Assembly (NCBI GenBank): GCA_903838565.1
Contig: CAILZB010000060.1
Coordinates: forward strand, 186,001-250,000
Direction: 5' to 3'
DNA: 64,000 nt
DNA from: an uncultured beta proteobacterium
GTDB taxonomy: Bacteria > Pseudomonadota > Gammaproteobacteria > Burkholderiales > Burkholderiaceae_C
This document shows, in pieces, positions 17,859 through 27,191 of the stretch (position 1 is the stretch's first letter; every line of letters starts with the position of its first letter). The notes beneath the pieces are model-generated. The model did no database searches. It saw nothing but the letters and a program-made list of their open reading frames with translations, and was not told where the DNA came from. The translations under genes and the position numbers were made by a program.

Positions 17859-18524
17859 ATGAAACACAGAATCAGGGTCTGGGATCTTCCCACCCGCATT
17901 TTTCACTGGGCCCTGGTGCTGTGCATCGTGGCTCTGGTCACCACCGGCGAGATCGGGGCTGACATGCTGCCCTGGCATTTCCGTGTCGGCTACGCGGTGC
18001 TCAGTCTGCTGCTGTTTCGCATCGTCTGGGGCTTCATCGGCGGGCGCTGGTCGCGTTTTGCTTCGTTTGTGCACCGGCCCTCCACTGTGCTGGCTTATCT
18101 GCGCGGTCAGGTGCGGCCGGAACACGCCGTGGGCCACAACCCGCTGGGGGCGGGCTCGGTGCTGGCGATGCTGTTCTTCCTGCTGGCGCAGGTGGGCAGC
18201 GGACTGTTCAGCGACGACGAGATCACCTCTTCCGGTCCGCTGGCCAAACAGGTGTCCAACGCCAGCGTGAGCCTGGCCACGAACTACCACGCCAACATCG
18301 GCAAGATCATCCTGATCGTGCTGGTGCTGCTGCACGTCGGCGCCATCGTGTTTTACCGCGTGAAGAAACAGCAGAACCTGGTACCGCCCATGCTGCACGG
18401 CGACAAGGAACTGGAACAGCCGATGGAGGGCTCGCGCGACGACGTGGGATCTCGCGCGCTGGCGGCGCTGGTGTTTGTGCTGTGCGCCGCGCTGGTGGCC
18501 TGGGGCGTGCAGTGGGCCGGATGA
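17859..18524 (+). CDS. Cytochrome b561 family protein
   Basis: Di-haem inner-membrane cytochrome b of 221 residues. It starts [20 protein letters not shown], with the first haem histidine in the RIFHW motif. Other candidate ligands lie in [14 protein letters not shown] and [23 protein letters not shown]. There are four to five membrane segments, the last at the C-terminus. The start at 17859 has GGGG upstream; an ATG at 17841 in frame would add six residues. Divergent from the cytochrome c' gene, its probable electron acceptor. Confidence 0.92.
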   Translation: MKHRIRVWDLPTRIFHWALVLCIVALVTTGEIGADMLPWHFRVGYAVLSLLLFRIVWGFIGGRWSRFASFVHRPSTVLAYLRGQVRPEHAVGHNPLGAGSVLAMLFFLLAQVGSGLFSDDEITSSGPLAKQVSNASVSLATNYHANIGKIILIVLVLLHVGAIVFYRVKKQQNLVPPMLHGDKELEQPMEGSRDDVGSRALAALVFVLCAALVAWGVQWAG

Positions 18525-18561
18525 AACCCGGCGTTTCGCGCAGCTTCCTACAATCGGAGCC

Positions 18562-19632
18562 ATGAAACCCATCGTCTACACCCGCGGCCAAGCCTTGCCG
18601 CAACTCCTTTCGCAACGCATCCTGATCCTGGACGGCGCCATGGGCACCATGATCCAGCGCTTCAAGCTGAGCGAGGAGCAGTACCGCGGCGCGGGCGGTC
18701 CTGCCGGAGCGTTCGAGCGCTTCAAGGATTTCCCGCGCGACGTCAAGGGCAACAACGAACTGCTGTCGATCACGCGCCCCGACGTCATCGCCGACATCCA
18801 CGAGGCCTACCTCGCCGCCGGCGCGGACCTGATCGAGACCAATACTTTTGGCGCCACGCGCGTGGCGCAGGCCGACTACGACATGGCCGATCTGGCGTTC
18901 GAGATGAACCTGACTTCGGCAAAGATCGCGCGCGCCGCCTGCGACAAGTATTCGACACCCGAGAAGCCGCGCTTCGTCGCCGGCGCCTTAGGCCCCACAC
19001 CAAAAACCGCCAGCATCAGCCCGGACGTGAACGACCCGGGTGCGCGCAACGTGGACTTTGAAACCCTGCGCGCCTCGTACTACGAACAGGTGCAGGCGCT
19101 GGTGCAGGGCGGCGCCGACCTGCTGCTGGTGGAGACCATTTTCGATACGCTCAACGCCAAGGCCGCGCTCTTCGCCATCGACGAGTATTTCGAGGCCACC
19201 GGCGAGCGTCTGCCCATCGTCATCAGCGGCACCGTCACCGACGCCTCGGGGCGCATCCTCAGCGGCCAGACCGTGACCGCTTTCTGGCACTCCGTGCGCC
19301 ACGCCCAGCCGCTGGCCATCGGCCTGAACTGCGCACTGGGTGCGACGCTGATGCGACCCTACATTCAGGAGCTGCACCGCGCAGCGCCCGACACCTTCAT
19401 CAGCTGCTACCCCAACGCCGGATTGCCCAACCCCATGAGCGACACCGGCTTTGACGAAACGCCCGATGTCACTTCGCGCCTGGTGCGCGAGTTCGCGGCC
19501 GAGGGCCTAGTGAACATCGTGGGCGGCTGCTGCGGCACCACGCCCGCGCACATCAACGCGATCCAGCAGGCGGTGGCGCCCCTGCCGGCGCGTGCGCTGC
19601 AACGCCCGTATTTCTACAAGGAAGCCGCCTGA
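18562..19632 (+). CDS. metH: Homocysteine S-methyltransferase module of methionine synthase (MetH N-terminal part)
   Basis: Carries only the homocysteine-binding barrel of cobalamin-dependent methionine synthase: 356 residues starting near [22 protein letters not shown]. The zinc cysteines are in IGLNCALGA and the double-Cys motif [12 protein letters not shown] near the C-terminus. It ends cleanly after the barrel with no folate, cobalamin or reactivation domain following. In many Burkholderiales metH is split into this part and a larger gene. Here the next genes are a cupin and a kinase, so the partner is elsewhere. A GGAG Shine-Dalgarno precedes the ATG. Confidence 0.93.
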   Translation: MKPIVYTRGQALPQLLSQRILILDGAMGTMIQRFKLSEEQYRGAGGPAGAFERFKDFPRDVKGNNELLSITRPDVIADIHEAYLAAGADLIETNTFGATRVAQADYDMADLAFEMNLTSAKIARAACDKYSTPEKPRFVAGALGPTPKTASISPDVNDPGARNVDFETLRASYYEQVQALVQGGADLLLVETIFDTLNAKAALFAIDEYFEATGERLPIVISGTVTDASGRILSGQTVTAFWHSVRHAQPLAIGLNCALGATLMRPYIQELHRAAPDTFISCYPNAGLPNPMSDTGFDETPDVTSRLVREFAAEGLVNIVGGCCGTTPAHINAIQQAVAPLPARALQRPYFYKEAA

Positions 19633-19818
19633 GTCGGGCCCTGCGCGGGGCAAGCTGAAGGCCTGCTGCGCGCCTGGAGCCGCACCTAAACCGCAGGCAG
19701 CGCATGACGTGGGCGCGGCTCGGACGCGCTCTCGGTAGAACTACCCATTGTTCAAAAGGGTGGTGCCCCTGAAACTGAGCGCGGCCTCCTTCCAACCCCA
19801 CTTCACGGAAAGCATCAG

Positions 19819-20226
19819 ATGAGCAAAATTATTCAACGCGCGTCCATCGCCCTGGGTTCGATCCTGCTCGCGGGACTGTCCTTTGCGCAGGCGCCGGGCC
19901 TGAGCCGTGTGATCGTGGGCAAGGCCGACGTCTCCGTCCCGAACCGGGAGGCGGTCATCGCGCGCGTCGAAGTCCCGCCTGGCGGCGTGGCCGGCTGGCA
20001 CAACCACCCGGGGGACGAGATCAGCTACGTGATGGAGGGCGAGGCCACTCTGCTCATCGCAGGTCAGGCGCCGCGCAAGGTTTCCGCGGGCGAGGCCTTC
20101 GTCATTCCTGGCGGTGTGGTCCACAACGCGATGAACAATGGCACGGTGACGGTCAAGCTTGTGGGCGTCTATGTGGTTGAAAAGGGCAAGCCGCTGGCGT
20201 CGCCAGCACCGGCACCGGCGCAATAA
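19819..20226 (+). CDS. Exported single-domain cupin protein
   Basis: A 135-residue protein with a signal peptide (MSKIIQRASIALGSILLAGLSFA, cleavage near AQA) and one cupin_2 barrel. Cupin motif 1 is visible as GWHNHPGDEISYVMEGE, with two histidines and a glutamate as metal ligands. Motif 2 is PGGVVHNAMNN, with the last histidine. A low-complexity APAPAQ tail ends the protein. The function is unknown; exported cupins of this kind are often annotated only by fold. The gene stands alone, convergent with the hybrid histidine kinase. The preceding 186 bases hold no gene. Confidence 0.85.
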   Translation: MSKIIQRASIALGSILLAGLSFAQAPGLSRVIVGKADVSVPNREAVIARVEVPPGGVAGWHNHPGDEISYVMEGEATLLIAGQAPRKVSAGEAFVIPGGVVHNAMNNGTVTVKLVGVYVVEKGKPLASPAPAPAQ

Positions 20227-20239
20227 CGCGGGCGCCCGG

Positions 20240-22081
20240 CTATCGGCTTGCAGCCATCCAGCGCGCCACCGTGGCGCGCAGTTCGTCGACGCGCAGCGGC
20301 TTGCTCAAGAAGTCATCCATGCCGGCCTGCGCCGTCTTTTCGCGGTCGCCGCTCATCGCATTCGCCGTGAGCGCGATGATCGGGATTTGGCGGTTCAGAA
20401 CCTTTGAATGGAGTGAGCGTATCGCGCGAGTCGCTTCGTAACCATCCAGCACCGGCATCTGGCAATCCATCAGCACCAGGTCATAGTGCGTGGTCTCAAG
20501 GGCTTGAATGGCTTCGCTCCCATTTTGGGCAATGTCGACGGTGTAGCCGGACCGGGTGAGAAGCGTTTGCGCCACCTTCTGGTTCACGACGTTGTCCTCT
20601 GCGACCAGAATGCGGTAGCCATTGCGCTTCACCGGCAGGCTCTCTTCGATCGCCGGGACCGGTGATCTTTCCACATCGGGTCGCGGCTTTGCAGCCGTGT
20701 CGAGCACCCGAACCAGGGTTTCAAACAACTGGGCTGACTTCACCGGCTTGGACAGATACGCGACAAAGCCATTGGCTTGTGCGTCCGTCGCGCCATCACG
20801 CTGACTGATCGATGTCAACATCACCAGCGGCAGCGATTGCAGCCCTGGACGTTCATGAATCATGCGCCCCAATGTCAGACCGTCCACATCGGGCATCTGC
20901 ATATCCAGCACCGCAAAGTCAAAGCGCCGACCCGCCGCGCGCTCCACCTCCAACATCGCGATGGCCTCTGCCGCACCGCTCGCCAGCGCCGCCTCACACT
21001 TCCACTGGTCAAACAGGATGGCGAGCAGGCGCCGGTTGGTGGCGTTGTCATCCACGGCCAGAACTCTTTTTCCAGCGAGGGCGTTGCGCGCTGCATGCGG
21101 CTGATGATCCGGCTGCGCCACGGGCAGATGAAGTGTGAACCAGAACACCGAGCCCTGTCCGAGCTGGCTGCTCACGCCAATCGCTCCGCCCATCAATTCC
21201 ACCAGACGTTTGCTGATCGACAGCCCAAGGCCGGTACCGCCGAAGCGTCGGGTGACCGAGGCGTCAACCTGGGTGAATGCGCCAAACAGGCTGCCGATCT
21301 TGTCCGCTGAAATGCCCATCCCGGTGTCACGGACTTCGAACCGCAACTGCACGTGATCGGGAATTTCACTCCTCAAGCTGCTCACCTGAACCGCGACTTC
21401 CCCCGCCTCGGTGAACTTGATGGCGTTGCCACCGAGATTGATCAGCACCTGGCGAAGTCGCGTCGGGTCGCCGCGCAATACGCCGGGCACACCGGCATCC
21501 ACCAAGGACACGAACTCCAGCCTTTTCTCTGATGCGCGAAAGGCCATCAGATCGGCCACCTCTTCAAGCTCGGTACGGATGTTGAAATCGACCTCCTCGA
21601 GGTCCAGTTTCCCGGCTTCGATCTTGGAAAAGTCCAGGATGTCGTTGATCAGCGTCAGCAGCGCATTCGCCGATTTGCGCACGGTCTCGGCGTATTCCCG
21701 CTGTTCATCGCTGAGCGGGGTCTCCAGCAGCAGTCCCGTCATTCCGATGACGCCGTTCATCGGCGTGCGTATCTCATGCGACATGTTTGCCAGAAACTCT
21801 GACTTGGCGATGGTCGCCACTTCGGCGGCATCGCGCGTGGCGATCAACTCCGCTTCGTTTTCGCGCACCCGGTGCACGTAAGGCGCGATGATGAAGCGAT
21901 AGATGAGCGGGCTGACCAGCGCCGTCAGTAGCACGCTGTCCAACAGCGCTTCTGCATTCCCCGGCATGGCTGGCAGGAACTGGAACGCCACCATCAGCCC
22001 GCCTTCAATGACGAAGATGAATGCGCCGATCTTCGCCGTCAACAGCAGGACATTCTTGCGCTCTTCGTTATCTGTTGGCAT
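20240..22081 (-). CDS. Membrane-bound hybrid sensor histidine kinase with two receiver domains
   Basis: A 613-residue protein. Two membrane segments at about 13-35 and 45-66 have almost no periplasmic domain between them. HisKA has its H-box in [15 protein letters not shown] (around residue 101). HATPase_c has [23 protein letters not shown] and [13 protein letters not shown]. Two receiver domains follow: [11 protein letters not shown] with DMQMPDVDG, and [11 protein letters not shown] with DCQMPVLDG. No HPt domain is present, so phosphotransfer would need a separate protein. With no sensory domain apart from the membrane segments, the signal is unknown. No response regulator is adjacent. Confidence 0.92.
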   Translation of the reverse strand: MPTDNEERKNVLLLTAKIGAFIFVIEGGLMVAFQFLPAMPGNAEALLDSVLLTALVSPLIYRFIIAPYVHRVRENEAELIATRDAAEVATIAKSEFLANMSHEIRTPMNGVIGMTGLLLETPLSDEQREYAETVRKSANALLTLINDILDFSKIEAGKLDLEEVDFNIRTELEEVADLMAFRASEKRLEFVSLVDAGVPGVLRGDPTRLRQVLINLGGNAIKFTEAGEVAVQVSSLRSEIPDHVQLRFEVRDTGMGISADKIGSLFGAFTQVDASVTRRFGGTGLGLSISKRLVELMGGAIGVSSQLGQGSVFWFTLHLPVAQPDHQPHAARNALAGKRVLAVDDNATNRRLLAILFDQWKCEAALASGAAEAIAMLEVERAAGRRFDFAVLDMQMPDVDGLTLGRMIHERPGLQSLPLVMLTSISQRDGATDAQANGFVAYLSKPVKSAQLFETLVRVLDTAAKPRPDVERSPVPAIEESLPVKRNGYRILVAEDNVVNQKVAQTLLTRSGYTVDIAQNGSEAIQALETTHYDLVLMDCQMPVLDGYEATRAIRSLHSKVLNRQIPIIALTANAMSGDREKTAQAGMDDFLSKPLRVDELRATVARWMAASR

Positions 22082-22384
22082 CGTGCAGCCAGCCGAGCAG
22101 CCTCAGACTGGAGAATAGACTTAATGGGCCTGCTTGGCAGGCAGTGCGTGTCGTCCGCCAATAACTATAACCGGGATGACCCCTCGGGATGGGGCCCAGG
22201 CCGCGGGTTTGCACCCTGCGGCGCCATGGGAACGTTGATGCGCGCCGGCTTGCGCCAGATAGAAAAGCGGATCGCTCGCGCCCGGAACTGCAACGAAGCA
22301 CTTGCCACAGTGATTGAAATCGGTACGATGGCTGTGATTCCCGTATTCCGGGGTTGTATGTTCCTGTCTGGAGGAGTGAGCGCC
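22082..22384. other. 303-base intergenic region between kinase and Mo-hydroxylase genes
   Basis: Divergent promoter region without a convincing gene. It contains a perfect 6-base hairpin GCCTGC-TTG-GCAGGC at 22128-22142, about 47 bases from the kinase start. Near the other end a GGAGGAG ribosome-binding stretch (about 22371-22377) serves the small Mo-hydroxylase subunit. Promoter hexamers are not clear enough to place. Confidence 0.6.
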
Positions 22385-22864
22385 ATGAGTCATTATTCGA
22401 TCAGCATCAACGGCGCGACGCGTCAGGTGGAAGCCGCGCCAGACACGCCGCTGCTGTGGGTGCTGCGGGACGCTCTGGATCTGCCCGGCACCAAGTACGG
22501 CTGCGGCGTGGGCAGTTGCGGCGCCTGCATGGTGCAACTCAACGGCGTGCCCACGCGTTCGTGCATGACGCCGGTTTCCACGGTCGGGCGCAAGCAGGTC
22601 GTCACCATCGAAGGGCTGAGTCTGCAGGGCGACCATCCCCTGCAGACTGCGTGGCAGGAGCTCGATGTGCCGCAATGCGGCTACTGCCAGAGCGGGCAGA
22701 TCATGACGGCGGCGGCGCTGCTCAAGGAAAATCCGAACCCCACCGACGCCGACATCGACAGCGCCATGGCCGGCAACCTGTGCCGTTGCGCAACCTATCT
22801 GCGCATCCGCGCCGGCATTCACCGGGCGGCCGAGCTTGCAGGGCAAAAGAAAGGGGTCGCATGA
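22385..22864 (+). CDS. (2Fe-2S)-binding subunit of a xanthine dehydrogenase-family molybdenum hydroxylase
   Basis: Small electron-transfer subunit of 159 residues, like isoquinoline 1-oxidoreductase alpha (IorA). The plant-type 2Fe-2S cysteines are C40, C45, C48 and C60. The second cluster has C98/C101 (CGYCQSG) and C133/C135 (CRC). The start at 22385 has a GGAGGAG ribosome-binding stretch. Its stop overlaps the large-subunit start (ATGA), so the two are made together. Confidence 0.93.
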   Translation: MSHYSISINGATRQVEAAPDTPLLWVLRDALDLPGTKYGCGVGSCGACMVQLNGVPTRSCMTPVSTVGRKQVVTIEGLSLQGDHPLQTAWQELDVPQCGYCQSGQIMTAAALLKENPNPTDADIDSAMAGNLCRCATYLRIRAGIHRAAELAGQKKGVA

Positions 22865-25128
22865 AACACCTTGATCAAACTGCCGTGCCAGCGAACGGGC
22901 CCGATCGTCGCGCCTTCCTGCGCCAGACGGCAGTGGGTGGCGGTGGTCTGGTGCTCGGGTTCTACCTGCAGGGCGCGACGGCGCAGAACCTGATCGCCAA
23001 GCCCGCGCGCGCCAGCACGTCTGGCAGCGAATTTCGACCGAACGCCTTCATCACCATTTCGCCCGAGGGCGTGGTCACGCTGGTCTCCAAGCAGCCGGAA
23101 ATTGGCCAGGGCATCAAGACCTCGCTGCCGATGGTGATCGCCGAAGAGCTGGAGGTGGACTGGAAGGACGTGCGCATCGTCCAGGGCGATCTGAACCCGG
23201 CCTACGGTGGCCAGAGCGCGGGGGGCTCCACCTCGACGCCGAACAACTACAACCATTTTCTGCGGCTCGGCGCCACGGCGCGCACGATGCTGGTACAGGC
23301 TGCAGCGCAGACCTGGAACCTGCCGCTGGCCGAATGCGTGGCCGCGAACTCCGCCGTGCACCATCTTCCAAGCAAGCGCAGTCTGAGCTACGGCGCGCTG
23401 GCGGCGAAAGCGGCCACGCTGGACGTGCCGCCCGAGGCCCAGGTCAAACTCAAGGACGCCAAGGACTACAAACTCCTTGGGCAACGCATAGGCGGTGTGG
23501 ACAACCGCGCGATCGTCACGGGAGCGCCGCTGTTCGGCATCGACGTGCGATTGCCTGGCATGCTGTACGCGGTGTACGAGAAATGCCCGGCCTTCGGCGG
23601 CAAAGTCATCAGCGCCAATCTGGCCGCGATCAAGGCGCTGCCCGGCGTGCGCGACGCCTTCGTGATCGAGGGCACGAACAACCTCAACGGGCTCATGCCG
23701 GGCGTGGCGATCGTGGCGGAGTCGACCTGGGCCGCGTTCAGCGCGCGCCGCCAGCTCAAGGTGAACTGGGACGAAGGCAGTGTGGCCAACGAAAGCTGGG
23801 ACGGCTTCGTGGCGCAGGCGCAAGCGCTCTCCAAGAAACAGGGCAGCGTGCCCCTGCGCAAGGACGGCGACCCCGCGGCAGCGTTTGCGACAGCGGCCAA
23901 AACGGTGACTGCGGCCTACAGCTACCCGTTCATTTCGCACGCCAGCATCGAGCCGCAAAACTGCACGGCCTGGTTCAAGGACGGCACGGTAGAAATCTGG
24001 GCGCCGACGCAGAATCCGGCCGCGGGCCAGAACCTGGTGGCCAGCACGCTGGGCCTGGCCAAGGAGAAGATCACGCTGCACATCACGCGCAGCGGCGGCG
24101 GTTTCGGGCGCCGACTGAGCGCCGACTACATCGTCGAAGCCGCCGCCATCGCGCAACGCGTGGCAGCACCCGTCAAGCTCACCTGGTCACGCGAAGACGA
24201 TCTGCGCCACGATCACTACCGCGCCGGCGGCTTCCACTTTTTGCGCGGTGCGCTCGACGCCAAGGGCAGGCTCACGGCCTGGCACAACCACTTTGTCACC
24301 TTTGCCAACCGCGTGCTGCGCGACGGTCAGTCGGTGTTGCAGCCGGGGAGCGGCGCCAGCCTCTCGGGCGACGAGTTTCCAGGCCGTTGGGTTGCCAACT
24401 GCCTGCTGGAGCAGACGCCGATGGAATGCGGCATCCCCATGGGGCCCTGGCGCGCGCCGGGCAGCAATGTGTTTGCCTGGGTGTTCCACAGTTTCATCGA
24501 CGAGATGGCACACGCGGCCGGGCGCGATCCGCTCGAATTTCGGCTGGAGATTCTGGGCAACAAGGATGTCCTGCCCGGCAGCGGCGAGCGCGGCGTGCCC
24601 TACAACGTGGGGCGCATGCGCAACGTATTGAAAGAGGTCGCACTGAAGGCCGAATGGGGTCGCAAGAAGTTACCGCGTGGACAGGGTCAGGGCATTGCCT
24701 TTCATTTCAGCCACCGCGGCTACATCGCCGAGGTCGCCGAAGTCACCGTGTCCAAGGCGGGCGAGCTCAAGGTGGATCGCGTGGTGGTGGTGTCCGACAT
24801 CGGCGCGCAGATCGTCAACCTGAGCGGCGCCGAGAACCAGGTGCATGGTTCGGTCATCGACGGCCTGGGCACGCTGATGTTCGCCGAGCTCGACATCCAG
24901 CGCGGTCGCGTCGTGCAGCGCAACTTCACCGACTACCCGATGCTGGGCATTGCCGACGCGCCGCCGCGCATCGACGTGCACTTTCTCAAGACCAACGAGC
25001 CCGTGACCGGCCTGGGCGAGCCCGCCCTGCCGCCGCTGGCACCGGCCGTGTGCAACGCGATCTTTGCCGCCACCGGCAAACGCGTGCGCCAACTGCCGCT
25101 GAGCCGAGCGGACTTGAGCTGGAGTTGA
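22861..25128 (+). CDS. Molybdopterin-binding large subunit of an isoquinoline 1-oxidoreductase-like hydroxylase
   Basis: Catalytic subunit of 755 residues of the aldehyde oxidase/isoquinoline oxidoreductase beta type. A twin-arginine signal (RR at 16-17, then a hydrophobic stretch to GATAQ) indicates export as a folded complex with the small subunit to the periplasm. The conserved GGFGRR segment binds the cofactor. GLGEPALPP near residue 720 holds the catalytic glutamate. The substrate is an aldehyde or N-heterocycle by family, not readable here. No FAD subunit, cytochrome or XdhC-like maturation gene follows; the next gene is brnA on the other strand. Confidence 0.9.
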   Translation: MKHLDQTAVPANGPDRRAFLRQTAVGGGGLVLGFYLQGATAQNLIAKPARASTSGSEFRPNAFITISPEGVVTLVSKQPEIGQGIKTSLPMVIAEELEVDWKDVRIVQGDLNPAYGGQSAGGSTSTPNNYNHFLRLGATARTMLVQAAAQTWNLPLAECVAANSAVHHLPSKRSLSYGALAAKAATLDVPPEAQVKLKDAKDYKLLGQRIGGVDNRAIVTGAPLFGIDVRLPGMLYAVYEKCPAFGGKVISANLAAIKALPGVRDAFVIEGTNNLNGLMPGVAIVAESTWAAFSARRQLKVNWDEGSVANESWDGFVAQAQALSKKQGSVPLRKDGDPAAAFATAAKTVTAAYSYPFISHASIEPQNCTAWFKDGTVEIWAPTQNPAAGQNLVASTLGLAKEKITLHITRSGGGFGRRLSADYIVEAAAIAQRVAAPVKLTWSREDDLRHDHYRAGGFHFLRGALDAKGRLTAWHNHFVTFANRVLRDGQSVLQPGSGASLSGDEFPGRWVANCLLEQTPMECGIPMGPWRAPGSNVFAWVFHSFIDEMAHAAGRDPLEFRLEILGNKDVLPGSGERGVPYNVGRMRNVLKEVALKAEWGRKKLPRGQGQGIAFHFSHRGYIAEVAEVTVSKAGELKVDRVVVVSDIGAQIVNLSGAENQVHGSVIDGLGTLMFAELDIQRGRVVQRNFTDYPMLGIADAPPRIDVHFLKTNEPVTGLGEPALPPLAPAVCNAIFAATGKRVRQLPLSRADLSWS

Positions 25129-25217
25129 AGGCGCGCACGAGACGGTTTGCGCTTGTTCTTGATATGACAAATTGGTTGCCATGACTACATCCACCCGCGC
25201 GATGCGGTGAGAAGCCA

Positions 25218-25490
25218 TTACCCGTGACGCGCAGTATTGAGCATGGCATCGCGCAAAATTTCGTTCAGGCGAGTTTGATAGCCGGTGCCTTGAGCCTTGA
25301 GCCACTCCACTACATCGGCATCAATGCGCACGGTCAGCTGCTGCTTGATCGGCCGATAGAACTTCGCACGCACCGCACCATTCCAGTCGCGCGCATTGGT
25401 CGCCGGCAAATCAGAGAAATCGATGTCGCTCTCAGGCTTGGCCGCCAACGCAGCCAATTCCTTACGGACGGATTCAGGCACCTTGCTCAT
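25218..25490 (-). CDS. brnA: BrnA-family antitoxin
   Basis: A 90-residue antitoxin of the BrnT/BrnA type II system. The C-terminal half (QLTVRIDADVVEWLKAQGTGYQTRLNEILRDAM) is the ribbon-helix-helix-like DNA-binding pattern of the family. The N-terminal part, containing DIDFSDLPA, wraps the toxin in homologues. It overlaps the upstream brnT by 17 bases. By family knowledge the complex represses its own promoter; a palindrome sits there. Confidence 0.93.
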   Translation of the reverse strand: MSKVPESVRKELAALAAKPESDIDFSDLPATNARDWNGAVRAKFYRPIKQQLTVRIDADVVEWLKAQGTGYQTRLNEILRDAMLNTARHG

Positions 25491-25758
25491 AAATTTTTCT
25501 CTCCAACTTCGTTGCGCGTCGCGCAGAAATTATCCGTATATGCTCGTTGCCACTCTCGGTTTCATGCCAGGTGTGTGCCACCAGGAGCAAGACGACACCG
25601 CCCACTTGGCCCGAGGTCTGCCAGCGCTGCTCACCGTGTTCGATGCGGTCTTGCCTCGTGATGTGCAACGGGTCATCGAACACCAGCTGGGCTGCTTCGA
25701 AACTCACGCCATGCTTGCGCTGGTTGATTTCGTTTTTGGCATCGTCCCACGAAAACAA
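25474..25758 (-). CDS. brnT: BrnT-family ribonuclease toxin
   Basis: A 94-residue toxin with a RelE-like fold by family. The N-terminal pattern FSWDDAKNEINQRKHGVSFEAAQLVFDDP is diagnostic, and the C-terminal half has IRIISARRATKLERKIYE with the conserved Arg residues. No in-frame ATG lies near the expected start. The initiator is probably TTG at 25758, with AGGGG about 8 bases upstream. Such a weak start could keep toxin levels low relative to BrnA. The next gene, brnA, overlaps it. Confidence 0.92.
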   Translation of the reverse strand: MFSWDDAKNEINQRKHGVSFEAAQLVFDDPLHITRQDRIEHGEQRWQTSGQVGGVVLLLVAHTWHETESGNEHIRIISARRATKLERKIYEQGA

Positions 25759-25769
25759 GTGTAGCCCCT

Positions 25770-25787
25770 GTTATGTAGTTACATAAC
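25770..25787. promoter_or_regulatory. Palindromic operator candidate for brnTA
   Basis: A perfect palindrome GTTATGTA-GT-TACATAAC lies 11 bases upstream of the brnT start codon, next to AT-rich -10-like sequence (TATAGT on the minus strand just beyond it). BrnA-type antitoxins bind inverted repeats at their own promoters, so this is a plausible autoregulatory site. Confidence 0.6.
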
Positions 25788-25852
25788 TATAACCATCGTC
25801 CCTCGCCTGCACGAGCGTTGGCGGCAAGCTGAAGTGTCGGGATGCAACTTTT

Positions 25853-25891
25853 TCCATGAAAATCAAAAAGCTCGTGTATGATTTTCATGGA
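25853..25891. promoter_or_regulatory. Inverted repeat at the start codon of the AAA_14 ATPase gene
   Basis: Perfect 13-base arms TCCATGAAAATCA (25853-25865) and TGATTTTCATGGA (25879-25891) are separated by 13 bases. The right arm ends on the A of the ATG. A TATGAT -10-like hexamer lies at 25877-25882, so a transcript would begin almost at the ATG. There is no Shine-Dalgarno. The repeat would cover the promoter and start codon. Confidence 0.6.
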
Positions 25892-27072
25892 TGATACCGA
25901 GAAACATTGAATCCTCCCTGCGTTCCCGCTTGACCACCGTGGTCCCGGCGGTGGTCTTGCTTGGACCACGCCAAGTGGGCAAAACCACGCTCGCGCGCAA
26001 GGTCGCGGCCGATTGGCCGGGTGGCTCGGTGTACTTGGACATGGAGCGCCCAGCAGACCGCCGACGCTTGGACGATGCCGACGCCTACCTGCGAGGGCAG
26101 CAGGGCAAGCTGGTGGTGATCGACGAGATTCAGCGGGCTCCGGGATTGTTTGAAGTGCTGCGCGGCATCATCGATGACCGACGCGCAGCGGGCGAGCGCT
26201 TCGGTCACTTTCTCTTGCTCGGTTCGGCGGCGCTGGACCTGATGCGCCAATCCTCGGAGACGCTGGCGGGGCGAGTGGCGTATCTGGAAATTGCGCCGGT
26301 GGATGTGTCCGAGGCCAGCGCCACGCATATCGACACCCAAGCACTGTGGCTGCGGGGTGGCTTCCCTGAAAGCTTGCTCGCCAGCAGCGACGGCACCAGC
26401 ATGGACTGGCGGCGAGATTTCATCCGCTCCTACCTGGAGCGCGACGTGCCCATGTTTGCCCCGCGCATGCCCGTGGAAACACTGAGTCGCCTCTGGACCA
26501 TGCTGGCGCACCAGCAGGGCGGATTGTTGAATCAGGCCCGCCTAGGGGCCAGTCTGGGCATCTCCGCACCCACGGTGTTGCGCTACACCGATCTGATGGT
26601 TGACCTGCAACTGGTGCGTCGCCTGGCACCCTGGAGCGGCAACGTGGGAAAGCGTATGGTCAAGGCCCCAAAGGTCTATGTGCGCGACAGCGGCATCTTG
26701 CACGCGCTGCTCAATCTTCAGACCGTGAACGACCTGCTCGGCCATCCCGTGGTGGGACCCAGCTACGAGAGCTTTGCCATCGAAAACCTCATTCAGTGCG
26801 CGGGCGCCAGCCGAAAGCCGTATTTCTATCGCACCCACCAAGGCGCAGAAATCGATCTGCTGCTGGACCGTGGCGGCAAGCCGGAGATGGCGATCGAGGT
26901 CAAACGCTCGTCCGCGCCGACACTGGACAAGGGCTTTGCCCAAGCCTGCGACGACCTGGGCGTGCAGCAGCGCTACGTGGTGTATCCCGGCGACGAGACC
27001 TACTCCGTGCGGCACGGCACGCAGGCCATCGGGTTGCAGGCGCTGGCGCAGCAGTTGCAACAAGATGGTTGA
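25891..27072 (+). CDS. AAA_14/DUF4143 ATPase with C-terminal nuclease-like motif
   Basis: A 393-residue protein of the widespread AAA_14 (N-terminal) plus DUF4143 (C-terminal) type. Walker A GPRQVGKT is at 25-32 and Walker B LVVIDEIQ at 74-81. The sensor-like LLGSAALDLM follows. The C-terminal part has GAEIDLLLDRGGKPEMAIEVK, where D322, E336 and K338 match the PD-(D/E)XK nuclease pattern known in DUF4143. The biological role of the family is not established. It appears to lack a ribosome-binding site and may be read from a leaderless mRNA. It stands between brnTA and the nuclease-helicase gene. Confidence 0.9.
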   Translation: MIPRNIESSLRSRLTTVVPAVVLLGPRQVGKTTLARKVAADWPGGSVYLDMERPADRRRLDDADAYLRGQQGKLVVIDEIQRAPGLFEVLRGIIDDRRAAGERFGHFLLLGSAALDLMRQSSETLAGRVAYLEIAPVDVSEASATHIDTQALWLRGGFPESLLASSDGTSMDWRRDFIRSYLERDVPMFAPRMPVETLSRLWTMLAHQQGGLLNQARLGASLGISAPTVLRYTDLMVDLQLVRRLAPWSGNVGKRMVKAPKVYVRDSGILHALLNLQTVNDLLGHPVVGPSYESFAIENLIQCAGASRKPYFYRTHQGAEIDLLLDRGGKPEMAIEVKRSSAPTLDKGFAQACDDLGVQQRYVVYPGDETYSVRHGTQAIGLQALAQQLQQDG

Positions 27073-27191
27073 ATTTTTCCACGTTACGCCACTTGCGTGA
27101 CTGCGCAACGGGCGTGTATCAAGAGACAAAACCCGTCAACAATTTGTTGGCGCACCGCAAGTACCTACTACCGCCGCTACTTCTCTGGGCG

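Noticed and set aside
18562-19632. Truncated or frameshifted metH pseudogene
   Set aside because: The barrel is complete, its zinc cysteines are present and the gene ends after the usual module boundary. No remnant of folate or cobalamin domains follows in any frame up to the cupin.
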